DNA of 64,000 bases from Parasedimentitalea huanghaiensis (GTDB taxonomy: Bacteria > Pseudomonadota > Alphaproteobacteria > Rhodobacterales > Rhodobacteraceae), in NCBI RefSeq assembly GCF_009753675.1, contig NZ_WQLV01000001.1:434001-498000 (forward strand), read 5' to 3'. A program made the position numbers and the translations under genes. Shown piece by piece: positions 25,827-36,490 of this stretch; position 1 is the stretch's first letter, and each line of letters opens with the position of its first letter. The notes beneath the pieces were generated by a model. The model saw only the letters and a program-made list of their open reading frames with translations. It had not been told where the DNA came from and did not search any database.

Positions 25827-28800
25827 CTAACCGACTGATGTCGTTTTATTTCCTATGCCCTTCACACGTTCTCGCAGCCCCTGCATAAAGGCATAGAGCA
25901 CTGGAATTACAATGACACCAACAGCTGTAGCCATCAGCATGCCGCCAAACACTGCAACGCCAATTGCCTTCTGGCTGGCCGCCCCTGCGCCCGACGCAAT
26001 CAACAGCGGAACAACGCCCAGCAGGAATGAAAAGGCGGTCATCATCACAGCCCGAAATCGCTGACGTCCAGCCTCATAAGCAGCATCCTTAATCGACAAG
26101 CCGTCTGCTCGACGCTCCATGGCAAACTCGACGATGAGAATACCGTTTTTGGCCGCCATACCAATCAGCATGATCATACCGATCTGTGTATAAAGGTTGA
26201 TGTCGCTGCCAGTTAAGGACACCGCGGAAACCGCACCAAACATGGCCACAACCACCGACAACAGAATTGCCACCGGCATCGTCCAGCTTTCATATTGGGC
26301 CACCAAGAACAAATAGGTGAACAAGACAGCCATAAAGATGATCACAATCACAAACCCGGATGAGGATTGCTGTTGCTGGGCGGTTCCAGTCCACTCAAAA
26401 GCGTAGCCTGGCGGCAGTGCCGTCGCAGCTTCTTCTTGCATAACCCGGATTGCGTCCCCAGTTGATAGGCCCGCCGCAGGTACCGCGGTGACAGTGGCCG
26501 ACCGGAACATATTGTGACGCTTCAACATGACTGGACCAAGAATGTTTTCTACATCCATCAGCGTGGACAGCGGAACCATATTTCCAGCTTGAGAGCGGAC
26601 ATAGAGATTGCCGATATCTTCGATCTTGTCTCGATAAGAGCCATCAGCCTGCACCATCACCCGGTAAACCCGGCCAAACAGGTTGAAATCATTCACATAG
26701 AATGACCCTAGGTGTGCCTGCATAGTCTGGAACACCTCTGAGATGGCGACATCCAGAGTTTTGGCCTTTTCGCGGTCCAGATCAACAAACACCTGCGGGA
26801 CGTTGGCCCGGAAGGTGGTATATGACTGACCAATTTCAGCGCGCTGATTGGCGGCATATACCAAGGACCCAACAGCCGCAGCCAAATCCTGAGGCGTACC
26901 ACCCGCAGTTTGCTGAACTTCCATCTCGACCCCAGCTGACATGCCTAAGCCCGAAATCGGCGGTGGGTTAAAGGCAACGATGCTGGCAGCAGCCTCACCA
27001 TTTGCAATGCCATAAATCTGACCCAAGATAGCATTGGGTTGCAATTCATCCGCTTCACGCTCATCCCAGGGATCAAGGTTAACAATGATCATTGCCCCGT
27101 TTGCACCAGAGCCATTGAGCAGGCTAAAGCCATTGACCAGAATGGTATTGTTCACCCCTGGGATCTGCTCAATCTGTTCATTGACCCGCTTGGTTACCAC
27201 CTCCGTACGACCCAATGCCGCGGCATCTGGCAGCTGTACATCAACAAACAGGTAGCCATTGTCCTCGGCTGGCAAGAAACCCTTGGAGGTGACGCCAAAA
27301 AGCGTGCCCGTGCCTGCGTACATTGCTATGACGATTGCCACCGCCAAGAACGGCCACCGCAGTAAACGACCAACAATGCCAAGATAACCATTGCGCATGA
27401 CGTCAATCACGTTTTCAAACTTGGCCAGTAGTCCCGTCGGAGGACCAGAACGCGCCTTAAGAACCAGTGCGCAAAGCGCAGGCGATAGCGTCAGAGCGTT
27501 GATCGACGAAATCACAACCGCCACCGAAATAGTCACAGCAAACTGAGAAAACAGTCGACCGGTGATGCCAGGCATAAACGTCACTGGAACAAACACCGCT
27601 AACAAAACCAAAGTGGTCGCAATCACGGGTCCAGTGATTTGCCCCATGGCCTTACGGGTTGCATCAGCGGGGCTCAGCCCTTCCTCGGCGATAATGCGCT
27701 CTACGTTTTCCACTACGATGATGGCGTCATCAACCACGATGCCAATGGCAAGAACCAAAGCAAACAGCGAAATTGTGTTCAGTGACATCCCCAACAGCAG
27801 CAAGAACGCAAATGTGCCGATCAGGGATACTGGGATCGCAACCGCTGGCACAATTGTTGCACGCCATGAGCCAAGGAAGACAAAAACCACTGAAACCACG
27901 AGCACAAATGCAAGAATTAGTGTCGACACCACATCGTTTAGAGATTGTTCAACGAAGTCAGTTGTGTTGAACGGTACGGAATAAACGACGTCGTCTGGAA
28001 ATGACGCAGACAAGCGGTCCAGTTCCGACAACACGTTCTCTGATACGGCAAGCGCGTTGGCTCCTGGCGCCTGATAGACGGCCAGAATTGTTGCTTTGCT
28101 ACCTTCATAATAGCCTGAAACACTGTAATATTCGGCTCCCAGTTCGATGGTGGCCACATCTCGCACACGCACGGTGCTGCCTGCCTCACCGGTCCGGATA
28201 ACAATATCACCAAACTCTTCAATCGTTGTCAGGCGGCCCTTGGACTTAATGGTGTACTGGAATGTTTGGTCCCCAGGAACCGGTGGTGCACCAATTTGCC
28301 CTGCAGAGACCTCTAGGTTTTGCTCTCGTACCGCGTTGATTAGATCACCGGGGGTGATGCTCAGCCCAGCCATTTTGTTCGGATCCATCCAGATCCGCAT
28401 CGCATAGCTGAGGTTGTTTAGAATGTCAGCTTTACCAACGCCCTGGACCCGGCTGAGCGCGTCCTTGATGTTGATGGCTGCATAGTTAGACAAGAAAACA
28501 TCATCATAGGTATCATTGGGTGAGGTCAGCGTTGCCACCAACAGCATATTGGTGGAGCTTTTTTGCGTCACCACGCCAGACGATGTGACCTCGGCAGGCA
28601 GACCAGACATTGCCTGTGCTACTCGGTTTTGAACGTTGACCGAAGCAATATCGGGATCAGTTCCCACTTCAAAAGTGACCGAAAGGGAATAGCTGCCAGT
28701 GTCAGAAGAACTGGACGACATATAGATCATGTCATCAACACCGTTCACCTGCGCTTCTATTGGTGCGGCAACACTTTTCTCAACCGTTTCAGCGTTGGCG

Positions 28801-28955
28801 CCTGTGTAGTTGGCACTCACGCTGACCACAGGCGGTGTAATATCGGGAAACTGGGCGACTGGTAGCGCCAGGTACCCGATTGCCCCCATAATGGTCAGAA
28901 CCAGTGAAATTACGATCGCAAACTTAGGTCGCGAAATAAATACGGATGAAAGCAT
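25827..28955 (-). CDS. RND efflux pump inner-membrane transporter (HAE1, AcrB/MexB-like)
   Basis: 1042 residues, the normal length for AcrB homologues, with twelve TMs and two large periplasmic loops. The N-terminus ([20 protein letters not shown]) and [13 protein letters not shown] are typical. Proton-relay residues are present: the Asp pair in [20 protein letters not shown] (TM4) and Lys in [18 protein letters not shown] (TM10). It exports drugs or other amphiphiles by proton antiport in a tripartite complex with the adaptor encoded 3 bases upstream. No outer-membrane TolC-type gene is present, so a TolC from elsewhere must be used. Confidence 0.93.
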   Translation of the reverse strand: MLSSVFISRPKFAIVISLVLTIMGAIGYLALPVAQFPDITPPVVSVSANYTGANAETVEKSVAAPIEAQVNGVDDMIYMSSSSSDTGSYSLSVTFEVGTDPDIASVNVQNRVAQAMSGLPAEVTSSGVVTQKSSTNMLLVATLTSPNDTYDDVFLSNYAAINIKDALSRVQGVGKADILNNLSYAMRIWMDPNKMAGLSITPGDLINAVREQNLEVSAGQIGAPPVPGDQTFQYTIKSKGRLTTIEEFGDIVIRTGEAGSTVRVRDVATIELGAEYYSVSGYYEGSKATILAVYQAPGANALAVSENVLSELDRLSASFPDDVVYSVPFNTTDFVEQSLNDVVSTLILAFVLVVSVVFVFLGSWRATIVPAVAIPVSLIGTFAFLLLLGMSLNTISLFALVLAIGIVVDDAIIVVENVERIIAEEGLSPADATRKAMGQITGPVIATTLVLLAVFVPVTFMPGITGRLFSQFAVTISVAVVISSINALTLSPALCALVLKARSGPPTGLLAKFENVIDVMRNGYLGIVGRLLRWPFLAVAIVIAMYAGTGTLFGVTSKGFLPAEDNGYLFVDVQLPDAAALGRTEVVTKRVNEQIEQIPGVNNTILVNGFSLLNGSGANGAMIIVNLDPWDEREADELQPNAILGQIYGIANGEAAASIVAFNPPPISGLGMSAGVEMEVQQTAGGTPQDLAAAVGSLVYAANQRAEIGQSYTTFRANVPQVFVDLDREKAKTLDVAISEVFQTMQAHLGSFYVNDFNLFGRVYRVMVQADGSYRDKIEDIGNLYVRSQAGNMVPLSTLMDVENILGPVMLKRHNMFRSATVTAVPAAGLSTGDAIRVMQEEAATALPPGYAFEWTGTAQQQQSSSGFVIVIIFMAVLFTYLFLVAQYESWTMPVAILLSVVVAMFGAVSAVSLTGSDINLYTQIGMIMLIGMAAKNGILIVEFAMERRADGLSIKDAAYEAGRQRFRAVMMTAFSFLLGVVPLLIASGAGAASQKAIGVAVFGGMLMATAVGVIVIPVLYAFMQGLRERVKGIGNKTTSVG

Positions 28956-28958
28956 GGC

Positions 28959-30122
28959 TTATTCTCCGGCCTGATTGGCCAGAACCGGATCGACCTTGGC
29001 TCCGGGGCGTATACGCTGCAGGCCTTCCACCACGACGGTTTCCCCCGTTTCAAGCCCATCCAGCACAATAATGCCGGTTCCCACAACATCCCCAGTTTCG
29101 ATGTACCGCTGTTCAACCATCTGCTGGTCATCAACCACCAATACAAATGGTCCCTGTTGATCACGCTGCATCGCGGCCTGACTGATGACAATCCGATCCT
29201 CAGCTTTCTGCGCCTCCAGCCCAACGGTAAGAAACGATCCATCAACAATCAAACGGCTGGTATTCTCAAACTCAGCTCGCAGAGTGATCGCACCTGTATT
29301 TGGATCAATGCGGTTGTCAGCAAATGCAAACTTGCCACGTTTTTCCAGCTCGGTACCATTGGGAAGGACTACAAATACTTCGAACAATTCTCTTTCTTGT
29401 TCTTCAGTAACTTCTGCGCCTTCTATCTTTTGCAGAATGCTGACGAACTGTTTTTCGTTCAAAGCAAAGGAAACATAAATCGGGGCTTCGCGCACAACAT
29501 TCACCAGCGGCTTGCTGGTTGGACCGACCACATCGCCAACACTGACAGCGACCCGGCCTACACGACCAGCAAAAGGCGCAAACACTTCGGTATAACTCAG
29601 GTCAAGCTCCGCCTGTTGAATAGCTGCCTTAGCAGCTCGAACCTGTGCCTCACTTACTTTTTCATTTGCGAGCGCTGTATCCCGCTCTGCTTCGGGAACC
29701 GCACCTCGCGTGAAAAGTTCCTGCTTTCGGGCAAGATCAACTGACGCCAGCTGTAGATTGGCTTCGGCTTTGTCTAAATCGGCGCGTCGGGCTTCCAACG
29801 TAGCCTCGTAGGCACTTCGCTCAATACGAAACAGCAGATCACCGGCCTGTACTTCAGCACCATCTTCAACCAACACTTCTTCAAGATACCCACTCACGCG
29901 TGCAATTACATCCACCTTATCTTTGGCTTCGCCGCGGCCAATGAAGGTTTCCGAGTTGCGGATGGGCTTCGTGACCGCCGCCATCACCGACACCTTTGGT
30001 GCTGGAGCAGTCTCTTGTGCAATGGCCATTGGCGCGGTGCAAAGAGCAATTGCGGTACTCACCGCCAAAATCCGGCGTGTCACGGAACGCAGTGCTGGTT
30101 GTGTTTGTTTGATACGGGTCAT
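28959..30122 (-). CDS. RND efflux periplasmic adaptor (membrane fusion protein)
   Basis: 387 residues. A signal peptide or anchor ends in APMAIAQ, with no lipobox Cys, unlike AcrA. The lipoyl half-motifs (VIARVSGYLEEVLVEDGAEVQAGDLLFRI and FAPFAGRVGRVAVSVGDVV) flank an alpha-hairpin (about residues 95-165), followed by beta-barrel and membrane-proximal domains. It joins the RND transporter to an outer-membrane channel. ATG at 30122 with AAGGCGC upstream is preferred over a start 16 codons earlier. No repressor gene flanks the pair. Confidence 0.9.
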   Translation of the reverse strand: MTRIKQTQPALRSVTRRILAVSTAIALCTAPMAIAQETAPAPKVSVMAAVTKPIRNSETFIGRGEAKDKVDVIARVSGYLEEVLVEDGAEVQAGDLLFRIERSAYEATLEARRADLDKAEANLQLASVDLARKQELFTRGAVPEAERDTALANEKVSEAQVRAAKAAIQQAELDLSYTEVFAPFAGRVGRVAVSVGDVVGPTSKPLVNVVREAPIYVSFALNEKQFVSILQKIEGAEVTEEQERELFEVFVVLPNGTELEKRGKFAFADNRIDPNTGAITLRAEFENTSRLIVDGSFLTVGLEAQKAEDRIVISQAAMQRDQQGPFVLVVDDQQMVEQRYIETGDVVGTGIIVLDGLETGETVVVEGLQRIRPGAKVDPVLANQAGE

Positions 30123-30312
30123 TCTTGCGCCTTTCGGGTGCATCCGGCGAGCAACTGCCTGCCGTGGCAAAGGAATCCCTAATGAAATTTAGGTTCAATT
30201 TACCCATGTTTATCAAGCGTACAGCCAACTGCAAGAAACCTACAACATTTGGCATAAGTTCGCTGATCTTCAGGTTCTGGCCAAGGGGCCGCAATTCCGA
30301 TGGCCTAGAAAC

Positions 30313-30345
30313 AAAAAGTCCCAGAGCGAAACCTCGCTCCGGGAC
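30313..30345 (-). terminator. Terminator after the methylthioribose-type ABC operon
   Basis: On the minus strand a 12-bp stem (GTCCCGGAGCGA paired to TCGCTCTGGGAC with one G-T pair) with a 4-base loop, then TTTTTGTTT. It begins 24 bases past the binding-protein stop. Confidence 0.85.
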
Positions 30346-30368
30346 CTCTTAGTCGACACCTGGTAAAG

Positions 30369-31415
30369 TTAGCGCTTCGGCAAAGGCATCCAATCAGCCA
30401 TCGAAACATCAGCGTGGGCGAACTGGGGCATTTTCGAACCGAGATCCCCCATGTTCTTGATGTCTTCGGCATTCAGGAAATCCTGAGTGATCAAGGTTGG
30501 TGGCACAATAACCTGTGCATCAGGCGTTTCACCGGCCAACATCAGCGCCAAAGTCCGGACTGAAACTTCACCAACAACCGCTGGGTTGGTGGCAACAGTA
30601 GCTGCCCAGGCTGACCCCGGTTCGCGCATTGCCGAGATATCAGCTGTCGACACATCCGCTGAGTAAATCTTGATGTCTGAAGTCAGACCAGCCTCGTCCA
30701 CAGCAATTTTTACCCCCTTGGCAAATTCATCATAGGGCGCAAAGATCACATTGATATTTGGATTGGCCTGCAAGACAGACCGCGCCTGGTTGGCAACCGA
30801 GTTTGCAATTGGATTATCCAAAGTCCCAAACATTGCGGCTTGCTTGATGCCTGGGTTGGCCGCTTTGATATCCTCCCATGCCACGTCACGACGGTCCAGC
30901 GGAGCAATACCCGGAACGTAGACATAGCCAGCGGTGAAGTTGTCACCATTGTCGACCACTGCCTGCTCAAGCGCCAGTTTGCCGAGCATGTAGTCCGACT
31001 GCTCGACTTGCGGAATAGCGGTGTTTTCGACATTCACATCAAAAGCGACAACCTTAATGCCTGCTTCAACAGCGCGTTGGGCTGCGTCCTTCATAGACTC
31101 AGTCAGCCCATGCTGAATGATGATCCCGTCAACCCCAAGCGCAATCGCCTGATCAACCATGTCAGCCTGCAAGGCCGCATCTTGGCGACTATCAAATACC
31201 CGTAAATCGACACCCAGTGCTTCAGCTTGGGTTTCAACTCCAGACAGATAAGACTGGAAAAAGTCACCCGTAGACAGATAGCGGACAAGGGCAATTTTCA
31301 CCTCACCAGCCTTATCGAAGGGGGCTGGCATATCACCTGCCAGCGCCACCCCGCCCATTCCCAAGGTCAGCGCCGCAGCGCCCGTGAGTTTCAACATCTG
31401 ACGTCTCAGAAACAT
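30369..31415 (-). CDS. Sugar ABC transporter substrate-binding protein (ribose type, putative methylthioribose receptor)
   Basis: 348 residues. Signal peptide MFLRRQMLKLTGAAALTLGM to VALAG, then a type I periplasmic binding fold like RbsB: KIALVRYLSTGDFFQSYLSGVETQAEALGVDLRVFDSRQDAALQADMVDQAIALGVDGIIIQHG. ATG at 31415 has GGGAGGAA upstream; the longer reading frame is not supported. It is the last gene of an ATPase-permease-receptor operon facing mtnK/mtnA. Ligand identity (5-methylthioribose, 5-deoxyribose or another pentose) is inferred from that context and not from residues. Its terminator follows directly. Confidence 0.85.
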   Translation of the reverse strand: MFLRRQMLKLTGAAALTLGMGGVALAGDMPAPFDKAGEVKIALVRYLSTGDFFQSYLSGVETQAEALGVDLRVFDSRQDAALQADMVDQAIALGVDGIIIQHGLTESMKDAAQRAVEAGIKVVAFDVNVENTAIPQVEQSDYMLGKLALEQAVVDNGDNFTAGYVYVPGIAPLDRRDVAWEDIKAANPGIKQAAMFGTLDNPIANSVANQARSVLQANPNINVIFAPYDEFAKGVKIAVDEAGLTSDIKIYSADVSTADISAMREPGSAWAATVATNPAVVGEVSVRTLALMLAGETPDAQVIVPPTLITQDFLNAEDIKNMGDLGSKMPQFAHADVSMADWMPLPKR

Positions 31416-31443
31416 GTGTATTCCTCCCATGAAATAACGATAA

Positions 31444-32460
31444 TCAATGCCGCCCAGCAGAGGATCTGCGGGACGACAGGTAGAATGTGAAAACAAGCGC
31501 TGCGACCAGCACCGCTCCCTTCACAAAATCCTGCGTGTAGTAAGGGGCGTTCATCATTGTCAGCCCTTGCAACAAGATGCCAACAAACAGCGCACCAATT
31601 GCGGTGCCAAATGCGTTAGGACGCGCGGCCCCCAGTACGGCAAACCCGATCAGTGCCGCCGCCACACTGTCCAGCAACAGGTTGTTACCTGAGGCAATAT
31701 CTCCGCGCCCAAGGCGCGCTGCCAATAAGATCCCCCCGACCGAGGCCAGAACACCGGAGATCATGTAAGCTAGGACTTTGTAACGACTGACGTTGGTCCC
31801 CACCAATTCAGCGGCGCGTTGGTTTGAGCCGATCGCGTACATTAGTCGACCGTGGCGCGTGAAACCGAGGAAAAGCCAAACCGCGACAGCCACCAAGAGG
31901 AACACAACGACGGGCATCGGAAAGAGTTTTTCTATAAACATATCAAACCGGTGACGGCCAATCCAAAGGAACTCAGCAGCAAAGGTTCCCTCTGCAATGC
32001 TCCCATCGGGTAAGCGCATACCGGTCGCAATCGAGTTGCCTTGAGTAGGTATGCGCTGCAATCCAATCAGCAGAAACATCATACCCAGAGTTGCCAGCAA
32101 ATCCGGCACCCGCATTTTGACGATCAGCAACCCGTTGACCAACCCAACAAGGGCGCCCATTGTCAGGCATAGCAACACTGTTACAAGCGCGGAGTATTCC
32201 AGAATAACCATAGAATACGCAGACAGCATCAAAGATGAGGTCGCAACAGATCCAATGGAAAGGTCAAAGCCATCGACCACAAGTGTACTGGTCACCCCAA
32301 GTGCCAGAATGCCGGTGATAGCCACCGATTGCAGCACAAAAACGGCAGATCGAGGGCTGGCGAACCCCTCTGCCGCAAGGCTGAAGTACATAACAATCCC
32401 GGCTAGCAGAACCAAAAAACCATAGCGGATTGCCAAATTCAAAATACGTTCGTTGTTCAT
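31444..32460 (-). CDS. Sugar ABC transporter permease (RbsC type)
   Basis: 338 residues with about ten hydrophobic helices. The family block VDGFDLSIGSVATSSLMLSAY matches the RbsC 'DLSVG' motif, and the cytoplasmic EAA-like region is GSNQRAAELVGTNVSRYKVLAYMISGVLASVGGILLAARLG. It forms the membrane channel for the receptor (gap 28 bases) and the two-domain ATPase (gap 13 bases). Confidence 0.88.
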   Translation of the reverse strand: MNNERILNLAIRYGFLVLLAGIVMYFSLAAEGFASPRSAVFVLQSVAITGILALGVTSTLVVDGFDLSIGSVATSSLMLSAYSMVILEYSALVTVLLCLTMGALVGLVNGLLIVKMRVPDLLATLGMMFLLIGLQRIPTQGNSIATGMRLPDGSIAEGTFAAEFLWIGRHRFDMFIEKLFPMPVVVFLLVAVAVWLFLGFTRHGRLMYAIGSNQRAAELVGTNVSRYKVLAYMISGVLASVGGILLAARLGRGDIASGNNLLLDSVAAALIGFAVLGAARPNAFGTAIGALFVGILLQGLTMMNAPYYTQDFVKGAVLVAALVFTFYLSSRRSSAGRH

Positions 32461-32473
32461 GATTTTCGTCGAC

Positions 32474-33988
32474 TTATCCTGCTAGGGCTGGGCTGCGCGA
32501 CGGGCCAGAGACCTCTGCCACCAGTTTTGCCAAATCTATGTTTTGGTTGATGTGTTCACCGGCTATTGCGGCCTCGTTCAGCACAATTATCCGATCGGCG
32601 ATTTCAAGCGCCTCGTCGATCTCAGCGACAAATACTATTGTTGCACGCCCCTTGGCCGTGGCCCTGATATGGCGACCAATGTCACGCCGCGCTCCAATGT
32701 CCACTCCCTGAAACGGTTCATCAAGTAACAGGACCCGACCGGGCTTTAGCAGCCATCTGGCGATCATCACCTTCTGTTGGTTTCCTCCAGACAGGGTGCC
32801 AATCCCGTCACGATTGGATTGGCAAACGATGCCGATGCTTCCGATCATCTCTTCTGACGCGCGTCGCTGCTTTTGATCCGATAACTTATAGTAACGGCTA
32901 AAACTCCCCAGGAACGGCAGCGTCATATTATTCGCAATGTCAAAATCAGGGATAACTGCATTACTTGCACGATCTTTGGGCGACATGAAAACGCCGGCAC
33001 TCACGGCGGACTTTGCATTGGCGGGCTGATAGCTACCGCCATCCAACTCCATTTTTCCTGCAATGGGCCGTGACAATCCAAAAATGACCTCAGCCAATTG
33101 GCTTTTGCCGCTGCCAAGCAAGCCAGTCACCGCGATCACTTCACCATCATTGGCAACCAGATCAATAGGAGGACTATCCTCACGAAGCTTGATGGCCTTT
33201 AAGCACAAAATAGGTGCGCTGTTGGTTGCTGGGGTAATATCCACATCCGTCATAGCGTGACCCAACATGGAGGTAACCGCCCCCTCATAATCCAACGGTT
33301 GAGTATCAAACAAACCCGAAATACTACCATCACGCATTGATACAATTCGGTCAGCAATGCGCCTGATGTCCGACATCCGGTGCGAAATATATAAAATCGC
33401 CACACCAGCTGACCTAAGTCGATCAATCAACGCAAATAACCGCTCGGCCTCTGTTGCTGAAAGAGAAGACGTAGGTTCATCAAGGATCAATAACTTGGGA
33501 GACCGCGCGAGTGCGCGTGCGATGGCAATCATCTGACGGTCAGCCACGTCCAGTTCGGATACCAATTGCCGCACATTCATCGTCAGCCCCATGGCCTCTG
33601 CAACTTTTCGCGCTTCGGCACGAAGTTTGCGGTCATTCACAAACAGTCCAGCACCTGGCGCAGTCAGCTTGTCCAACATGAGATTAGTGGCGACATCCAA
33701 ATCAGGAATAACCCCGTCATCGATGGATTGATGAACAGTTACAACCCCTTGGGAAATTGCATCTGCCGCATCCACTGGCGTATAAGGGTTTCCAGCCAAA
33801 GCCAGCTCCCCTTTATCCGCTGAATGAACACCGCAAAGCACTTTGACAAGAGTCGACTTCCCGGCCCCGTTTGCCCCCATAAGGACGGTGACTTCCCCCG
33901 CACGCATAGCGAGATCAATTCCACGCAAAACACGATTGCTGCCAAAGGACTTCTCGACGCCGCGCACTTCGCAAATTGTTTGGCTCAT
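32474..33988 (-). CDS. Sugar ABC transporter ATP-binding protein (RbsA type, two NBDs)
   Basis: 504 residues, two tandem ABC domains as in RbsA/MglA. NBD1 has Walker A MGANGAGKST, a shortened signature SELDVADRQMIAIARAL and Walker B LLILDEPTSSLS. NBD2 has a degenerate Walker A LLGSGKSQLA, signature LSGGNQQKVMIARWL and Walker B VLLLDEPFQGVD. This asymmetry is normal for the class. It is the first gene of its operon; its ATG at 33988 lies 63 bases from the palindrome and 134 bases from mtnK. Confidence 0.9.
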   Translation of the reverse strand: MSQTICEVRGVEKSFGSNRVLRGIDLAMRAGEVTVLMGANGAGKSTLVKVLCGVHSADKGELALAGNPYTPVDAADAISQGVVTVHQSIDDGVIPDLDVATNLMLDKLTAPGAGLFVNDRKLRAEARKVAEAMGLTMNVRQLVSELDVADRQMIAIARALARSPKLLILDEPTSSLSATEAERLFALIDRLRSAGVAILYISHRMSDIRRIADRIVSMRDGSISGLFDTQPLDYEGAVTSMLGHAMTDVDITPATNSAPILCLKAIKLREDSPPIDLVANDGEVIAVTGLLGSGKSQLAEVIFGLSRPIAGKMELDGGSYQPANAKSAVSAGVFMSPKDRASNAVIPDFDIANNMTLPFLGSFSRYYKLSDQKQRRASEEMIGSIGIVCQSNRDGIGTLSGGNQQKVMIARWLLKPGRVLLLDEPFQGVDIGARRDIGRHIRATAKGRATIVFVAEIDEALEIADRIIVLNEAAIAGEHINQNIDLAKLVAEVSGPSRSPALAG

Positions 33989-34050
33989 ACATCCCCCAAC
34001 ACACCTTGATGATGCGTTTCTTAACTCTTCCTAATCACACTATCAAACAT

Positions 34051-34067
34051 TGTCAAACGATTTGACA
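34051..34067. promoter_or_regulatory. Palindrome TGTCAAACGATTTGACA between divergent mtn operons
   Basis: A perfect 7-3-7 inverted repeat, TGTCAAACGATTTGACA, in the 134-base divergent region. Each half contains TTGACA, a consensus -35 hexamer pointing outward on its own strand. It can therefore be an operator overlapping two divergent promoters, or simply two back-to-back -35 boxes. A third related word, TATCAAA, lies at 34041. The SorC-type regulator encoded in the operon is the natural candidate to bind it. Confidence 0.6.
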
Positions 34068-34122
34068 TATGTAGAAGTATGTGCAATTTCCGATCTAAGC
34101 CAAAGGGAGGAAGACCCAGCAC

Positions 34123-35385
34123 ATGCTTCAAACAACAGCGTACAAAGCTTTGACGTCAGACACATTGAGTACCCGCCTGGGTGAACTGACCTCTCTCACC
34201 AGCCGGGTTGGGACTGAAACCAAGGACTGGAAGATTCAGGAGGTCGGCGACGGCAATCTCAACCTTGTGTTCATCGTCGAGGGAAGCAAGGGCAGCGCTA
34301 TTGTGAAGCAGGCCCTGCCCTATGTTCGCTTGGTTGGTGACAGCTGGCCGCTGCCGCTGTATCGCGCTTACTATGAACATGAAGCACTGGTTCGTCAGGC
34401 TGCACGCAATCCCGGTACCGTGCCCGAAATATATCACTTTGATAATGATCAAGCGTTGATTGTGATGGAGTTTCTATCGCCCCATACGATATTGCGGCAC
34501 AAATTGATCGCAGGAGAAAGAGTACAGGGGCTGGCGACTTTCCTTGGAACATTTTGCGCCCGCACCGCCTTTCGTGGATCAGAGCTTTCCATGAAAAGTA
34601 GTGATAAGAAAACTGACGTCAGCCTGTTTGCAGGCAATATTGAAATACCAGCAATTACCGAGGCTCTGGTATTTTCTGATCCGTATTTCAACGCGGAACG
34701 AAATCATCACACCCCTGAATTGGGTAATGTGGTCAATGAATTGCGGCATGATGTCGAATTAAAGACGCGGGTCCAAGAGTTATTCATGAGCTTTGCCTCT
34801 AACACTGAAACCATGGTGCACGGCGACCTGCACAGCGGTTCGGTGATGTCTACAGCAACCGATAGCATGGTGATCGACCCGGAGTTTGCACAGTACGGCC
34901 CAATGAGCTTTGATCTCGGAATGCTGATTGCGAACTTCCTAATGGCCTACTTCAGCCAACCCGGCCATCGCAGTGAAGATACACTCGATGAGTATCAGGA
35001 ATGGATATTGGCCATAATCAGTGAGAGCCTTGTCACGTTTGAAGACGAATTCACCACACTTTGGAACAGTGAACGCACAGGTATGCTGTATCCGGCGACA
35101 TTGTTTGAGGATCAGGGACATTCCTCGCAACCCGCACTACAGTCGCTGTTAAACCGCATCCGCACCGAAGCCATGGGTTATTGTGGCATTGAAATGCATC
35201 GCAGGACACTATCATTGGCCCACAACGCAGATTTTGAAGAAATCAAAGACAGCGCAGTTCGGGCGTCTCTAGAAGCCCGTAACCTTATGATGGGCCGAGA
35301 ACTTATTCTTACATCAGATAAAATTTTGGACGCCGGAACCCTTGTTGCCCTGGCACGCCAATACAACAAGGGGGATTTCCTGTGA
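34123..35385 (+). CDS. mtnK: S-methyl-5-thioribose kinase
   Basis: 420 residues, APH/ChoK-like kinase fold. MtnK features are visible: [13 protein letters not shown] near residue 42, [20 protein letters not shown], the catalytic loop [12 protein letters not shown] (residues about 228-239) and [16 protein letters not shown] with the metal-binding Asp. It phosphorylates methylthioribose at C1 in the cytosol. GGGAGGA lies upstream of the ATG at 34123. The stop overlaps mtnA (GTGA). Divergent from the ABC importer, which would supply substrate from outside without the need for internal MTA nucleosidase. Confidence 0.92.
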   Translation: MLQTTAYKALTSDTLSTRLGELTSLTSRVGTETKDWKIQEVGDGNLNLVFIVEGSKGSAIVKQALPYVRLVGDSWPLPLYRAYYEHEALVRQAARNPGTVPEIYHFDNDQALIVMEFLSPHTILRHKLIAGERVQGLATFLGTFCARTAFRGSELSMKSSDKKTDVSLFAGNIEIPAITEALVFSDPYFNAERNHHTPELGNVVNELRHDVELKTRVQELFMSFASNTETMVHGDLHSGSVMSTATDSMVIDPEFAQYGPMSFDLGMLIANFLMAYFSQPGHRSEDTLDEYQEWILAIISESLVTFEDEFTTLWNSERTGMLYPATLFEDQGHSSQPALQSLLNRIRTEAMGYCGIEMHRRTLSLAHNADFEEIKDSAVRASLEARNLMMGRELILTSDKILDAGTLVALARQYNKGDFL

Positions 35386-36488
35386 AAGTAAATGGAACTC
35401 ACTACCGCTCGCTTTGGTGGGACGCAGACAAGAACGCATTGCAGATTATCGACCAGCGTTGGCTGCCACATGACTTTCGCGTTCAGCAAATCGATACCCT
35501 CACGGAATTTGCTGACGCTATTGTTGAAATGCGCGTGCGAGGCGCACCGCTCATCGGCGCCACAGCGGCCTATGCCATGGCATTGGCAATGCGGTTGGAC
35601 CCGTCAGACAGTGCAATGAACAAAGCTTGGGAATTTTTCAACGCAACACGCCCCACTGCGATCAATCTGCGCTGGGCGTTGAACCGGTGCCGCGATCTAC
35701 TGCGTCCATTACCCACTGAAATGCGCGCCTCTGCAGCACTGACCCTGGCCCATGAAATGGCAGATGAAGATGTCGAAGTTAACCGCATGATCGGCGTGCA
35801 TGGGTTAGAAATCATTAGAGAAATTGCTTCAAAGAAACCAGCAGGCGAACCGGTTCGCCTCTTGACACATTGCAACGCAGGCTGGCTCGCAACCGTTGAC
35901 TGGGGCACGGCCACCAGCCCCATGTACCACGCACATGACGCAGATATTCCGATCCATGTCTGGGTGGATGAAACCCGCCCCCGCAATCAAGGTGCTCTGA
36001 CCTCATGGGAACTGGGCTGTCACGGTATTGATCACCAGTACATTACCGACAATGCTGGCGGCCACCTAATGCAACATGGTCAAGTGGATATGGTCATTAC
36101 CGGCACGGATCGCACCACCCGGCGCGGCGATGTCTGCAATAAAATTGGGACCTACCTCAAAGCGCTTGCAGCGCGAGATAACAATGTACCGTTTTACGTA
36201 GCCTTACCCTCATCTACCATAGACTGGACCGTTGATGACGGTGTTGCCGAAATTCCGATCGAGGAACGTGGTCAGGAAGAAATCACTCACGTACAGGGCC
36301 GGTTGGCGGACGGCAGCATTGGGACAGTTCAGGTAACCCCAGACGGTACTGCAGGTGGCAATCCAGCCTTTGACGTCACACCTAATCGTTTGGTCACAGG
36401 TTTAATCACTGAGCGCGGTGTCTGCGAGGCGAGTCCCAAAGGCCTGGCCGCGATGTTCCCTGATCGCGCCGAAGCTGACGCGGCTTGA
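35382..36488 (+). CDS. mtnA: S-methyl-5-thioribose-1-phosphate isomerase
   Basis: 368 residues, eIF2B-alpha-like fold. Catalytic Cys in [18 protein letters not shown] and Asp in [21 protein letters not shown]; substrate-binding blocks [20 protein letters not shown] near the start and [20 protein letters not shown] near the end. It converts 5-methylthioribose-1-phosphate to 5-methylthioribulose-1-phosphate. The GTG start at 35382 overlaps the mtnK stop and is preceded by GGGGGA. Close paralogues act on 5-deoxyribose-1-phosphate (DrdI), so substrate range may be wider. Confidence 0.92.
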   Translation: MKVNGTHYRSLWWDADKNALQIIDQRWLPHDFRVQQIDTLTEFADAIVEMRVRGAPLIGATAAYAMALAMRLDPSDSAMNKAWEFFNATRPTAINLRWALNRCRDLLRPLPTEMRASAALTLAHEMADEDVEVNRMIGVHGLEIIREIASKKPAGEPVRLLTHCNAGWLATVDWGTATSPMYHAHDADIPIHVWVDETRPRNQGALTSWELGCHGIDHQYITDNAGGHLMQHGQVDMVITGTDRTTRRGDVCNKIGTYLKALAARDNNVPFYVALPSSTIDWTVDDGVAEIPIEERGQEEITHVQGRLADGSIGTVQVTPDGTAGGNPAFDVTPNRLVTGLITERGVCEASPKGLAAMFPDRAEADAA

Positions 36489-36490
36489 TC

